64,000 nt of DNA from Anopheles merus (taxonomy: Eukaryota; Arthropoda; Insecta; Diptera; Culicidae). A program made the translations under genes and the position numbers. This document shows positions 1 through 11,773 of the stretch, one piece after another. The notes below the pieces were generated by a model. It did not search any database, was not told where the DNA came from, and saw only the letters and a program-made list of their open reading frames with translations. Each line of letters opens with the position of its first letter. The stretch's first letter is position 1. The stretch is from the NCBI RefSeq assembly GCF_017562075.2, contig NC_054084.1, positions 49,397,697-49,461,696 of the forward strand. Reading direction: 5' to 3'.

Positions 1-2948
1 CTTATGAATAATGTGTTCAAGTGAGTGACTTTTTAACGAACCCAAAAAGGTATGCGAGAGAAAGAAAATAAAACCCAGCTACACGCTTTTCATGTGTAAC
101 GTAATCGGAGGAGCGGAACCGCCAATTGGGGATAAAGAGTTTCATCAAACAACAACAGGATTTTCTTGTACTATCCTACATTCTGCCGGGGCGGCCACTC
201 AGCAAGATCGACAGAATATGTATGAATTATCAGACTGTACGAATTACGACGACTTGTTTTGAACTTATCACCATTTGTTTACCCACGTTGAGGGGAAAAC
301 AACAATGGCAGCATCCATCATTTATCATCGTCGTTGAACGTCATCATGTGGCAACTATACCAAAAAAAACCCTTATTCATCAATGTTAGAACCTATTTCG
401 TCACACAGCGTATGTAGTGTATGTAACCCAATACTAACAATCCAGTTTGAGTGCCTGGTAAGATTTATACGAGCAACCAAACGTTATTCGTTTGTGATAA
501 GGTGAGTTGATGATCGATCGCCAATCACTGTGTAGGGCACCTCGAGAGCGTGGCTTGGGGTGACAACCGGCCTAGTCGATGTTATCAATACACAAAACAT
601 ACGTAAAACAATTTGTCGAATTGAATTCAATTTGACAGTATCGAACCGATGTTCCGTCACGGTCGTTGCGAAATCGAAGTTATTAAGTACACTCGTATCG
701 CAGCGTGTGATCAATGGATGAAGCGAACCCCTTTGTAAATGGCATACAAACAACAATTTCTGATCAGCGGAACATGACAGAAAAAAATGTTCGTTTTTAT
801 ATACGTCATATATGTTTTCTACGCACAATTCAGTGGTACAATTTACAGAAATAGTTGTGAAATGATTGTCTTCATTTAATTTTTATACTATTTTAAAATT
901 GACAAAAATACAATGCTAGAATGATGATTTGTTTTTGATTAAAGCATAAAATCAAAACCAATTATGGCAATTACTATGGTATTGAATATAGAAAACACGA
1001 TAACTTAGAAATGGATTAGAACTTAGATTCATAGCTATAAACTATGGATTTTTTTACATCACCATCATAAACTATGAAAATAAGTAAGCTAAGCTATTTA
1101 CACATTTCATGAATAGCTCTGTTACATCAATTGTACCGGTGTTGTCAAATCGACACATTTTATTTAATCTTTGTTCCTATGAACAATTTAACAATGAGGC
1201 ATAGTTTGAATGTAAATTAAATAACACTCCTTGTCAGGTGTAAATAAATGTCTTGGTGATGTCTAGGATCTGTATCGCATTTGCAACGAAACCGTTCCCC
1301 CCAGTAGGATTCGAATGAATCAATTTACAACGTTACGATTGCAATTAATTGTTAACTATCGAAAAGGGCATTCTGCAGTGGCTGTCTGTAACTATTTCAG
1401 CAAAGAAAAAACTGCTAATGCTTTTCAGTCTTCCAGCGTTCACAAACATTAGCGAGTCAACAAGCGTACAAGCGTTAATTGATGTACGACAGGAAACGTC
1501 CGCTAAGGTGGCCAGTGCGAATCAATAAACCTGCCACTTTGCATCAGCTACGGGTTTGTTGAAGTTTGTCGCGACAGCGGTCACCATCGAGGACAGCTCG
1601 AGCCAGTGCTGTAAAATTCAAATTAACAGTCCACGTTCAACCGCATCGTTCAACCGAAGGGCCAAGCCTGCTTTTCCCTTGCACAGTCTTCACAGGCGCA
1701 CCCTCAGGTGTGACAGGTAAAGGCGCCAGGCGTCTAGGGACAGTTCTGAACCAAGCGGTAAAGAAATCAAGCGACCCCATTGCTACTGTACACATTTCAA
1801 AAGCTTATTTTCCCCCGGCTGTTCGACGACAGTGCCCATGGAATATAATATCAAATCACCCTAATAAAACATTCGCTTCACACGACCCGTTTATCGTTTA
1901 TCGGAAATTTAAACAAAATAAAAAAAGCCAAACAACGCGTCCAGGCAAACACTGAAGGGGTTAGTTGGCAGTTTGATTGATGGCCCCTTTCGGCAGGCAT
2001 TCGTCGCACTGGGAATGCATATTCTCAACTCCCGGTGATCCTTGGCTACAGCGGTTGCCTTTGGCTTGCGTGTTAATTCGTCCCGAAGTTCGTTTACCCG
2101 CTGTCGACCCCGATGATGATCAATCAATCAAAATGTGATTCACACTCCGGGCAATTCGCTGTTGTAGCTGTAGCGTAAAAAGGATGGACATATAACGAAA
2201 GTAAAGAGAACAAGGGATACTTAATCAAACAGCAACAGAAGAAAGGGGAAAAAATACAACTACTAGCGGGAAGCAACGGGAAAGCGGAGACAGGACAACA
2301 GGCGTCAACAAACCGAAAAAGCGAACCATCAACCGGACGACAATGACATTAACTACCCCTGCGGACATGTTGTAGAGCAAATGTTGCGTTGCTTTAGCGC
2401 AATGTGTGTACAGCGTCTTGACAGTTCAGTAGCATTAAGTAGCCCGTTTGAGTGTACACAACGTGCGTGCTTGTGACCTAATGCTACGCTGATCTGTAGG
2501 AGAGCCCTTATCACATTCGCTACCGTTGCGACGCGGTGTAACGAAGAGTCATGCTATTCAACAATTGAACCATTCGATTGATTTCACATCGTCCACCATC
2601 ATCGCTTATCTTTGGTGCTGCTCTCGCTGCCAAAGACTCCATACCATGTGCTATGTCATGATGGCGATATAAGTTTGTTGACACAAAATTGACTAAACAA
2701 AACTGCTGCTCGGTACGGCTACTGTGCACGCCGTGCTTGCGTTTATCGTCAAGCCACGGGGAACGGGGTAGAAAATGAATAAATAACTAGGCCACAAGCT
2801 TCTTGTCAAAGCGAAGTACTGGACCCGACCTGCCGCCCTGCGGAGCCTCGAATTCCCCGTTTCCCAGGCTACCTAGAACCGCGTCAATGGCTCACCTGAG
2901 GTTCAGGTTACGTCAAACAGATCTGGGTTTGCCTAATGTATGCGCACC

Positions 2949-2987
2949 CGTATGCGCGCGCGCGTGTGTGTGTGTGTGTGCGCGCGT
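2949..2987. repeat. Alternating purine-pyrimidine tract (GC)n(GT)n(GC)n
   Basis: The 39 bases alternate strictly between pyrimidine and purine: a GC block, then a GT block of about nine units, then a GC block. Such tracts are microsatellites and are known Z-DNA formers under negative supercoiling. No gene is adjacent. Confidence 0.85.
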
Positions 2988-5900
2988 TTGTGTTCATACG
3001 AGTGCTGGCATGTGCGTGTGCTTTGCTACATTTAGCTATCCATCTATCAATTATAATTTCCTATCGTCTGACAAGTCTGACAGCATGCCAACAAAATTAA
3101 ACAGGAGGGTACGGAAAGCCGGAGCGAACGTTCATGTGGCCTCGGCGGGTCCAACCCAAAACCGAACCACCAGCCCTGATCGGGGTCTTCGCCATTGCCG
3201 AGTGTAATGTTACCGGGTGCAAACGGAACATGACAAAACGGAGGCAAGCATAGGCAAGACACGACGAACTTATGCTGGAACGACGAGCTGCCGCCGGTGA
3301 TGCAAGGATCGGGAGGAAATCGAGAGTTTTTGTGAACGACATTTCGGTGGCTCCGCGTACACCTTCTGTTACCCCTGGGATTTCATTGCATTGACACGAT
3401 CACAAAAACCCGTCCGAGCACGGTACCACACCGAGCACACCGGCAATCATTCTAAAGGCGTGCAAATGTCAATTTGCATGATAGACTTCACCTAGCATTA
3501 AGATTGATTCCGTCGTCATCGTCTCGTCTCCCCGGCTGCGGACTGTTCGGTCGGTTGCTTGCATGTCGGATGGACGGACGCCTTGTGTTGGAAAGGAAGG
3601 ACAGTGCCGCATTCTACCACAGGCCACAGGATAGGAAGCAGCAGGAAAGTAGAAGAAGCAGCGACAAAACGAGATCCGATATAATGCCAGGGAAGCATAC
3701 ACTCTCCTGTCCTGTCTGTTTCACACGATGACAAGCGACGTGAGATGGCTGAAAACTTGAAATTAATCAAGCATGCACATGATATTAGTTGTCCCTTTGG
3801 TGACAGCCGTCAGTTGTCGGTAACGATGACGGCAGAGTATCACATCATCACACAGCCACCGTACCGTGCCATTTTCCATCGGTTTCAGTTGCACCACAGC
3901 CAAGTCTCGCCTGTCTCTGCGTGTGGTTGTGTATGTATGTTGTTATTTGTGTGTCACTGATGCATGTGCTCTCATCAAGCGAAGTGATGTGTGTATGTGC
4001 ACCCCTGTCACACGTCGTGGCGCATTTTCCTTGAGTACCGGAGCCCTTCGCGTGTGATGCGATGCGAACGGCGAATGAATATTCAGTGGGTCGTTAATTT
4101 CCGACCCATCATACTTTCAAACACTTTTTAACACCTTGACAATGTTATTTACACTGTGTCATGGTGTGTTGCGTGGTTGGTCCATGCTGTCCCCGTCCAG
4201 TGTCTGGCGGAATGCGAGTATGGGTACAATTGCCACAACACAGGTGCCAAAGGGAGGATTCATATTTCCGCACAGACAGCAGCCACCTCTGTTGTTTTAT
4301 GATGCAACGACCTTCAGTACGCCAGTGAGAATAATTGCATGACCAGCAATGCTGCTCGAGTAATTAGCAGCTGTTTTACTCCGCGGTTAAATACAATTAA
4401 ATTCCTGTTTCATTTCCTCACAGCATGCGGAAAAATGTGATGCTTTGAGCATTCCCAATTTGAGCGTTCCCGGCTCGGTGCTACTGCTTCCCATGATTTT
4501 CTATCATATCATTTCATCAATCATCTCGAAGCTCACTATCAAAGGTCCAATCGAAAACTAATCCGTCAGTAGCTTGACAGGCGTAAGTTTGTCAACATGA
4601 TCGATGTAAATTTCAAATGAGCAACCCACCCCAGCAGTGCCCGCTGCCATCAGCAGGGGCTTTTGGGGATTGCGTCTGATTGATGGGGGCTGTAGATGGT
4701 CCTCGGTGCCGATACCTGGCCCTCTGACTGCTGGCAGTCTTATCGGTTAGAACTAATCAATACAAAAACGCACTCCCTGCCCCAACAACCAAGATTACTA
4801 CTACCTTGGCTTGGCTCGCTTAGGCACGAAGCTGGTGGTAGTCCATTTATCGTCAACCGGCTCGTATCTCGATTCCTCCATGCTCAGAGAGCAGACGGTA
4901 GCCGTAGGTGCTTTAGTTGTTGCACAGTTTGGTGCGGTTCCGGGTGATTGATGGGTTTCGCCCGACTCGATATCATTGCGTCGCCAGCAGCAGAATGTGT
5001 ATATACATGTATAAATTATATCAATATCATAAACAACACACAAGTCACCTCGGGTTCCCATGTCATTGTATGATGGATGCTTTTTGCATTCACTGTTGAT
5101 AATACGCAAACCAGCGGCAGGAAGTAGCAACAGCTGGTGGAAAAACTTGCTGGTCCAGGATAAGCTCATATTTCAATTCATGATAAATGGTGTGTACAAC
5201 AGTTTAAATAACAATAGGTTCTTGGCTTCAAACAACAAGTTTTTAGTTAACTAGCTTTTTTTTTGTGCGAAAAATATATGACAACATAATGGCCCGGGAT
5301 TGTAGGCTTGTAGTAATTTACCCACAGTATCCTTCAATAGTTTGAATATCTCAACTTAGCATGACTGTTAATTTTAGTTAACATATCTGCAATCTGCAAG
5401 TGTGTTGATATTATTCTACTACAACACGTGAAATGACATACTTTTATTAATTAATTCAAGTTTAACAATCCATTTTGCTCAATGTTTATAACAAATCACT
5501 CCGATATTCGTGGAATGTCTTATTTACCTACACAACCCGAACAAATAGTTTCGAAATAAGACGGTATCTGTAGTAATACTATAAATAAAAGTAAGGAAGA
5601 ATGTAAGACCTTTCCACAAGCGAAGGAATTGAATGACATACTTCCGAGTGCATAAATGGGCAAGGTGAAGTCAAAGCCTTGTCAATAGAGCAATCAATCA
5701 TGTCGGAAAAAATATCATAATCAATTAATACTTTATTTCAAAGAACACAAGCTTTTGACATGCCTCAGACACCAATGGTCCCGGTCCCTTTCGAATCACG
5801 AGTGGTGAAGAGCATTAAGCTAAAGCCACGGCATATGTATTGTACGTCAATCGATTGTCCTTCATGTAGCTACCTACCACCCAGCGATTACTATCATTCT

Positions 5901-6145
5901 TCGGTCGTTATTCACTTCGACGCGAGTGTTTCACCTGGCTAGAAGCTCAAGCACAGCACTTGTGTGCGTAAATGTTTAACCAACCCTTGATTAGTCGGAG
6001 CTTTTGTTTGACTTTGTTTATTGCATGGCTTTTCGACTCCGTTCCATTGTTTTCTCGCACTCTCCACTATTCCACTATCTTCCTTTCTCATTCTTTGCCA
6101 GCTTGATAGGATGTTGTGTGTAAGATCTGCTACCCTTGCTCCATT

Positions 6146-6191
6146 CCATCTATCTCTCTCCCTCTATCTTTCTCTCCCTCTCTCTCTCTGT
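6146..6191 (+). repeat. CT-rich simple repeat
   Basis: This is a degenerate (TC)n pyrimidine tract containing several tctctctc and ctccctct segments. On the opposite strand it reads as GAGA repeats. It lies within a wider pyrimidine-rich stretch. Confidence 0.75.
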
Positions 6192-7304
6192 ATTACTAAG
6201 GGCTCAAATTTTTACCAGCTGAACTACCTTCATCACTATTCGCCATCGCCATCATAGCAAGCGTCATTTTTCATTTCCACTTCATACTCCCTCCAGCTGC
6301 GCTCTGAGGCGGGTGGTGCTACCTTTTCTGCACTCTTTTCCCTTTGACGTGTACACCATTAATCGTACACCTCCTGCTAACCCTCGCCGTATTCAGCAGA
6401 TCCACACACACAGATATCGCTCATCACTCGTCATAATCAAAGAAGAAACACATCGCTCCCCGCACACTGAACAGATCGCACAAACACATACCAACTCGGG
6501 GCTGTAATAAACCATCCAGGCACAACAATCCGCGTGCAGGCATAGCAGCCGCCCCGAGTCCGGACGACGGGCAGCAATAACAGTTTGACAGCCTGCGTTT
6601 CATTAATTTAGATATTATTAATGCTCGCTAATAAAGTATGATCGCCAACAAAGGGGCTTTCAGTCATTTATTATACTTATGAAATATTGCTTTGAGCATG
6701 ATTGATTGCACACCTATTCGTTGTGATAAATCACTCCGGTACTCTGGTGCGACCTCGTGTAAATGGTATGATACTCAAGCTTGGGGGCGCCCGGGCCGGG
6801 CAAGGTGTCGGCGCAGCGACCATGGGTTTAAAACGAAAACTGCGCGGTGAATGCCGGTTGCACGGACGGCGGCCGGCCGTCATCATCATTGTACGCTCAA
6901 AAAGGTTAAGGCGTGCTCGAAATGGACAGGCCTATCGTAAGGTATGGACAAAAAATCGCTGAAAAGATCTACAAATCAACCACAACCCGTCAAGTCGGTT
7001 CAAAATAGTGCCCCATTTACTTTACTGTTTGATGCGCAACGAGATGGGCGGTCTTATTGCTTTTGTTTTTGGAACACTAATAAAGCAATACACCATTATT
7101 TAGCTCGGTTAAAACGACAGGAAACAGACGAAGCCATGGTTGACCTCATTTTGTACAGGCGAGTACTTGACGTGTAGATAATAGATGACATAAGGTTTGA
7201 TTCTCATGATACACACATGGTTTCGTCTACGACTAAAAGTCTTTTTAGCGTAAAAGTTGTGATTAGAACGTTACATATCAGTATGAGTGTGAATCGTCCT
7301 AATA

Positions 7305-7585
7305 CAGGGATTTCCAAGCCAGTTTCGAATGTAAACATTGTGCTACACCGCATCCAAGATGTTTATCAACAGCTATCAAATGGTGTATTTGTTTCAACAT
7401 AAAATTTCAGTTTAAACACATAACAAAGAACTGTCAAACTCAATCCAGCTTGAGACGTGTTGAAAATCATGCTGTAGTAATTAAAAATTATTTTGATGGA
7501 AATGAAATGTCAGATCGATGTGGAACAACATTTTGCATGCGGTGAATAACAATGTTTACATTCGAAAGCGACTTGGGAACCCCTG
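7305..7585. mobile_element. TA-flanked foldback MITE with long terminal inverted repeats
   Basis: The left arm starts CAGGGATTTCCAAGCC at 7305 and the right arm, read in reverse, starts CAGGGGTTCCCAAGTC at 7585. The arms match with about a dozen differences over roughly 68 bases, including a shared TTTCGAATGTAAACATTG. The dinucleotide TA flanks both ends (7303-7304 and 7586-7587), as expected for a Tc1/mariner/pogo-type target duplication. There is no transposase; the 281 bp element is non-autonomous. Superfamily is inferred from the TA only. Confidence 0.72.
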
Positions 7586-7594
7586 TAAGATTTA

Positions 7595-7668
7595 TGCAGG
7601 GTTTTTCAAGTCACTTTCGAATGTGCACAGAGATGTTCCGCCTTCAAGATGTTTTTCAAAGAAGCAAG
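7595..7668 (+). repeat. Third copy of the foldback arm, partial element
   Basis: About ten bases after the MITE at 7305-7585 a further copy of its arm begins (CAGGGTTTTTCAAGTCACTT), in the same orientation as the left arm. It carries the shared TTTCGAATGT and TTCAAGATGTTTTTCAA segments and no second terminus. With the adjacent inverse arm (about 7518-7585) it forms a hairpin with a loop of about 11 bases. Confidence 0.65.
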
Positions 7669-10251
7669 AGGAAATATATCGTAGTTTGAGTTAGAATAGT
7701 GTTTGTCAATTTGTATGATTAGTAGCTGTTTATTCATCTCATCAAACCTTTTTTCATTCTTTTGCTAGATGTTTACTCAATTTACGCAACGGCTCGCTAT
7801 TCCATCACCATACGAGTGGTTGTCGTTAAATGAACGCTTCATTACCATAAATCGTTCATAAAGTTAGCAGCTTTCATAATAGCACGCGATATTCTATATC
7901 CCATTGATCCCATCCCCACTGATGAGTATGTGATGCTTGATTTACACTCCTGCTCCTTAAACCACTTTCAGTCACAACTGGTAAAACCAGTCAAGTCGAT
8001 GCAGCGCATTAGAACGGGTGTGATGCCATCAACCCATATGCACTTCAAGTTTAACCACAAAACCAAGAAATATAATCAACGATCCCATCCGTCCTTGCAT
8101 CCCCTTTTGGTTCAATGGGATTGATAGAAATCAAACCATAATTCAATATTTCCGATTGAAATCTATAACCCACAGCATAGTGTATAACACTGGATAACAG
8201 AGCTGCCGGCAGTCACGATGGTGGTACAGGTACAGATAGTATCCAATTACACAAATTATTATTCTCAACGACAATATGGTCAGAATGGATAGCCACGCTC
8301 AAATTGGCATGCTTTACCGGAGGGATGAGGCTCGCCACACATTTTTGGGTTAAGATTCGGTCGTTCGTCGTTTTGCAAATGTCCCATGGAGTTTGGTGAC
8401 TAATTAAATTGATTTCGCTCAGAGATGTCGTGTCGCTCGACATGGTGTCTTTATCTTTCTGCTACGTGTTTGTGGAAATAATGGATAAATCAGCATAACT
8501 GATGAGATTTTACATTTTGAAACCATCAGGAGGGTCCATAATCGTGCATGGAATGCTTATCGTTTTCTACTCTATAAAGACTGTGCTCCTAACAGTGTGA
8601 CACAGTGCAGTGACGGCGCTCATAAACTTGTTAAACTAATGATATTTGTAGTAGCACCATCATCACATTTCAGTTTATTTGCTTCTGTTATATGTTATAG
8701 GAAATTATATTATATTAGAGTTTAATTAATTAACGAACTTATTTATCTTATAAAAGAGAATGTTTATATGTACATCTATGTGTATGTGTATAAATAACCA
8801 TTCCGTATGTAAGCACAAAATGGCGACATTCATTTACTTTATTTGGGTGTTTATTTTCTTTACATTATTTGGATGTTTATTTAATCATATCTCTGTCATA
8901 GCAAATGAATCAATAGACAGAAACTGGCCGTCAGCTAGCTGAATTAACAACATCAGCAACATGAAGCTCGTTTACACATCGGCAACGCAATGATATAAGT
9001 CCTGCTCCCGAGATTCAGATGACAGGCATGTATCGTTAACCACTATCTTGCATGGCTTTTATTTTGGTTAATTTAAACGCTGTAGCAACATTTAAGCAAC
9101 GAACTGATGATCTGCTTTAGCACCTACCCTCATCCCATTTTCGACCACTTTCCATCGAATTTGCGCAACACGAAGTTTAGCTTTCCGCTAAATGGGCACT
9201 TAATAAATTGCTCGATGAGAAATGATTTACGATCCGGCATTTCCTTAATTTGCTTATCCATTAAAATCAGCTTTCTCATATTCAACCACCCCGAATGCCA
9301 CCCCGCGCAGTTTGATGCTGTTTCCGGCCTGTGCCGCGTGTCCCTTGCACCTTGTTGTGACATCGAAAAACGTTATAAGCCACTACACGACAGGCACGGG
9401 ATAAAACCAGCGTGAGGAACACCATGCCGTGCAAGCTTCGTTCGCCTAGCCGCGGCACCAGCATGATGCCGGGAATGAAACCGGAACATTGCACAGTTTG
9501 TCGGTATTAGTGTGTGATGGTGCCTGGTCCCTAGGCCCAGACGGTCGGTTTGGCTTGGTCGGTCGGTTTGTGTTGGTGGAAATTTATAGTAATCTCTGCA
9601 TCATAAACGCTTTCAGCTGTGTCGAGTAAATGGAAATGATGATATTCATAAAGTTTATTATTTACAGTCAATAATCCTGAATCATGATGCCTTCATCAGC
9701 AGCCGTAGCCATGATCGTGGTAACAGTGCAGCACAACCGGCAGCAACAGCACCCATCGTCGCCGAGAAATTCGCTGATGTTAGACGCACGCTTACATGCA
9801 CACGAACTCTTGCTCACAAACGCACCGCTATAAGCACGCATTTGATAAAAACGATGCTTCACGTTGATACCGAGTGCCACAAGAATAAAAAAAATCAATT
9901 TATGATCCACTTCGTTAGCTTTTGCTACAATCCCAGTCAGCTCACGTCGGTTTACCTTTTAAAGTTTGGTATTATCGTATTTGTCAAACTTACAAAATCC
10001 TAACGAAACAACCAGCATATGTCAAATGATCCACGTTTACATATTTGCTATAAAAGTATTTATTTAGTTGTTGGACGCTTATACAATTAAAAATCAACGT
10101 AGTGAATTATGCTGAATTTACTATTTGTTGCCTTTTTAATGTGGATGTTGTTCTCATCGTATTAATGCAGAATGTAATGCCGTTTAAAAAATAACAAAAT
10201 AGTAGATGCAAATTCATAATTAGTTGTTATTTTTAATTGATACTATACATG
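7669..10251. other. Gene-free stretch
   Basis: No supported gene. The open frames at 8213-8443, 9107-9415 and 9668-9910 have no domain or splice signals that I can recognise. The sequence is A+T-rich near 8640-8900 and GC-richer at 9280-9560. Confidence 0.55.
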
Positions 10252-10439
10252 ACGGGAAGGTACCGTAGTACAGCCATTAGCTCCAGCGACTCAACAAAAT
10301 GCCCGTCATGGGTTCAAGCCTTGCATGGACCGTCCTCCAATAGCAAGGATTGACTATCTGACTGTGTGGTACTTAGTAAGTCTTGAAAGCCTGCTTAGGC
10401 CGGTCTGGTCACGTAGGTTGTTAGACCAAAAAGAAGAAG
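10252..10439 (+). mobile_element. tRNA-derived SINE, copy 1
   Basis: The copy has the box-B-like GGGTTCAAGCC at about 10312-10322, the family segments AGCAAGGATTGACTATC and AAGTCTTGAAAGCC, a 3' part ending TTGTTAGACCAAA and an AAGAAGAAG tail. These match the other copies in this window (44371, 44971, 52885). Box A is weak here. No target duplication is visible, because its tail directly abuts the TA of the next element. The RNA polymerase III box pattern is the established mark of tRNA-derived SINEs. Confidence 0.85.
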
Positions 10440-10441
10440 TA

Positions 10442-11773
10442 GGGGAAAGCGGGGCAAAATGGGCATGTTAAGCAGTTTACTGAAGATTCCTTTGAATATG
10501 CCACAGAACACAACATTTCTTTCATTATTCTATGCCTCCACCCTATATCTATGGATTAAAATTGCCAAATAGAATGAAAACAACTTAAAATCATGAAAAC
10601 AGTGTAAAATAAAAGTTGATGTTTTACGAGAAGCTATTTTGACACGCGGGGTTAAATGGACATAGCACTGGTTCAAAATGAGCATATGTAAACAAACTGT
10701 GAGACGTCAAAACACTGGGGCAATATGGGCCATAACAACTGCGCTTAGGTAATGGTCAATGATTTGGCGCACTTTTCGTGAAATGTATTTTCGTTCTATC
10801 TTTTGTTTTGCTGGTCAGGAAAGCCCTTCAAATTCTTCCAAAAATATGTTATCAAAATTATAACAGTTTTAACACGTTTAAATCTACAAGATCGAATCTT
10901 TTGATGCTGCGCCTGTTATCATTATTGAGGCGACAAATAAACCACCATAGCCTCACCAAGCGCCGTATGTCAAAAGCATCTGCCTATTTTGCCCCACGTG
11001 AAGCATTTTTGTATTTTTTTTTTTTGTTATACAAGGTTTTACAAGTCAGAATCAAATGTCAGCAAAACAATTTCAGAAGTGCAAGATTCAGTTTAGCTGT
11101 CAAACGTTGTTGTTTCACCGCACCGATGCTATTTTTTACAAGCGCAATTTGATTTTTAAATCGTTCAAGTTGTTTTTAGAGGCCTTTCGTATCGTTTTGC
11201 AAATTCAAACACGTATTTTGAGATTATATGATTAAGATCAATGCTGTTATGCGTTAAAGCATTATGTTTATGAAATATTACTTATTTATGGTAAAAATGG
11301 CGACTTAAAAATCAAATTGCGCTTGTGAAAAATAGCATCGGTGCGGTGAAACAACAACTTTTGACAGCTAAACTAAATCTTGCACTTCTGAAATTGTTTT
11401 GCTGACATTCGATTCTGACTTGTAAAACCCTGTATTAGTAAAAATACGCATTCAATCGCCTTTCTTTCTTGAGACAAATTGTATAGAAATATAATATCTT
11501 TAAAACTATATCATAAAAAACTTCAACGCATTGCAGTAACACTGTGGTTTAAGCTTATTTTCGAAGTGGCGAAAATTACATCAATATGCTACTAAACCTT
11601 ATTTTGCATTTTTCTTGTTTATTTGTTATGTAAGGGTTATGAAACATACATGGTGTTAATATAACACTCAAATGAATACATTTTGACCATTGGAAACTAT
11701 CTTTGTAGTGAAACAATGCTTAAATAGAGGGTGTCCATTTTGCCCCCCATGCCCTTTTTGCCCCGCTTTTCCC
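10442..11773. mobile_element. TA-type MITE with GGGGAAAGCGGGGCAAAATG termini, interrupted by a second element
   Basis: The left end reads GGGGAAAGCGGGGCAAAATG and the right end, in reverse, GGGAAAAGCGGGGCAAAAAG. TA precedes the left end (10440-10441); the matching right TA appears mutated to GA. Copies of the terminal phrase also occur inside (about 10646-10662, 10717-10733, 10980-10999 reversed, 11733-11752). A 405 bp element is inserted at 11030-11434; without it the element would be about 927 bp, close to the 937 bp relative at 46332-47268. There is no transposase reading frame. The 124-codon open frame at 10778-11152 spans both elements and is not a gene. Confidence 0.78.
11030..11434. 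mobile_element. Nested foldback MITE with TTA target duplication
   Basis: Two arms of about 131 bases (11030-11160 and 11304-11434) are near-perfect inverse copies around a spacer of about 140 bp. The ends read TACAAGGTTTTACAAGTCAG and, in reverse, TACAGGGTTTTACAAGTCAG. The trinucleotide TTA lies directly outside both ends (11027-11029 and 11435-11437). A 3 bp TWA duplication is typical of PIF/Harbinger-type elements, so that superfamily is inferred. The high identity of the arms means the RNA or single strand would form a long hairpin. It inserted into the older TA-type element around it. Confidence 0.85.

Larger units (their letters stand above)
1..7302. other. Gene-free stretch, left end
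   Basis: No open reading frame here has recognisable domains. The longer ones (for example 1566-1955 and 2803-3207) have mixed composition and lack coding signals. The visible contents are a GC/GT alternating tract near 2949-2987, pyrimidine-rich DNA near 6020-6260, and otherwise ordinary non-coding sequence alternating between GC-richer (about 1500-4900) and A+T-rich (about 5200-5760) parts. Confidence 0.6.

Noticed and set aside
1566..1955. 129-codon open reading frame on the plus strand
   Set aside because: No domain, splice signal or codon pattern supports it; composition looks random.
10778..11152. 124-codon open reading frame
   Set aside because: It runs from one MITE into the arm of another nested in it and has no domain.
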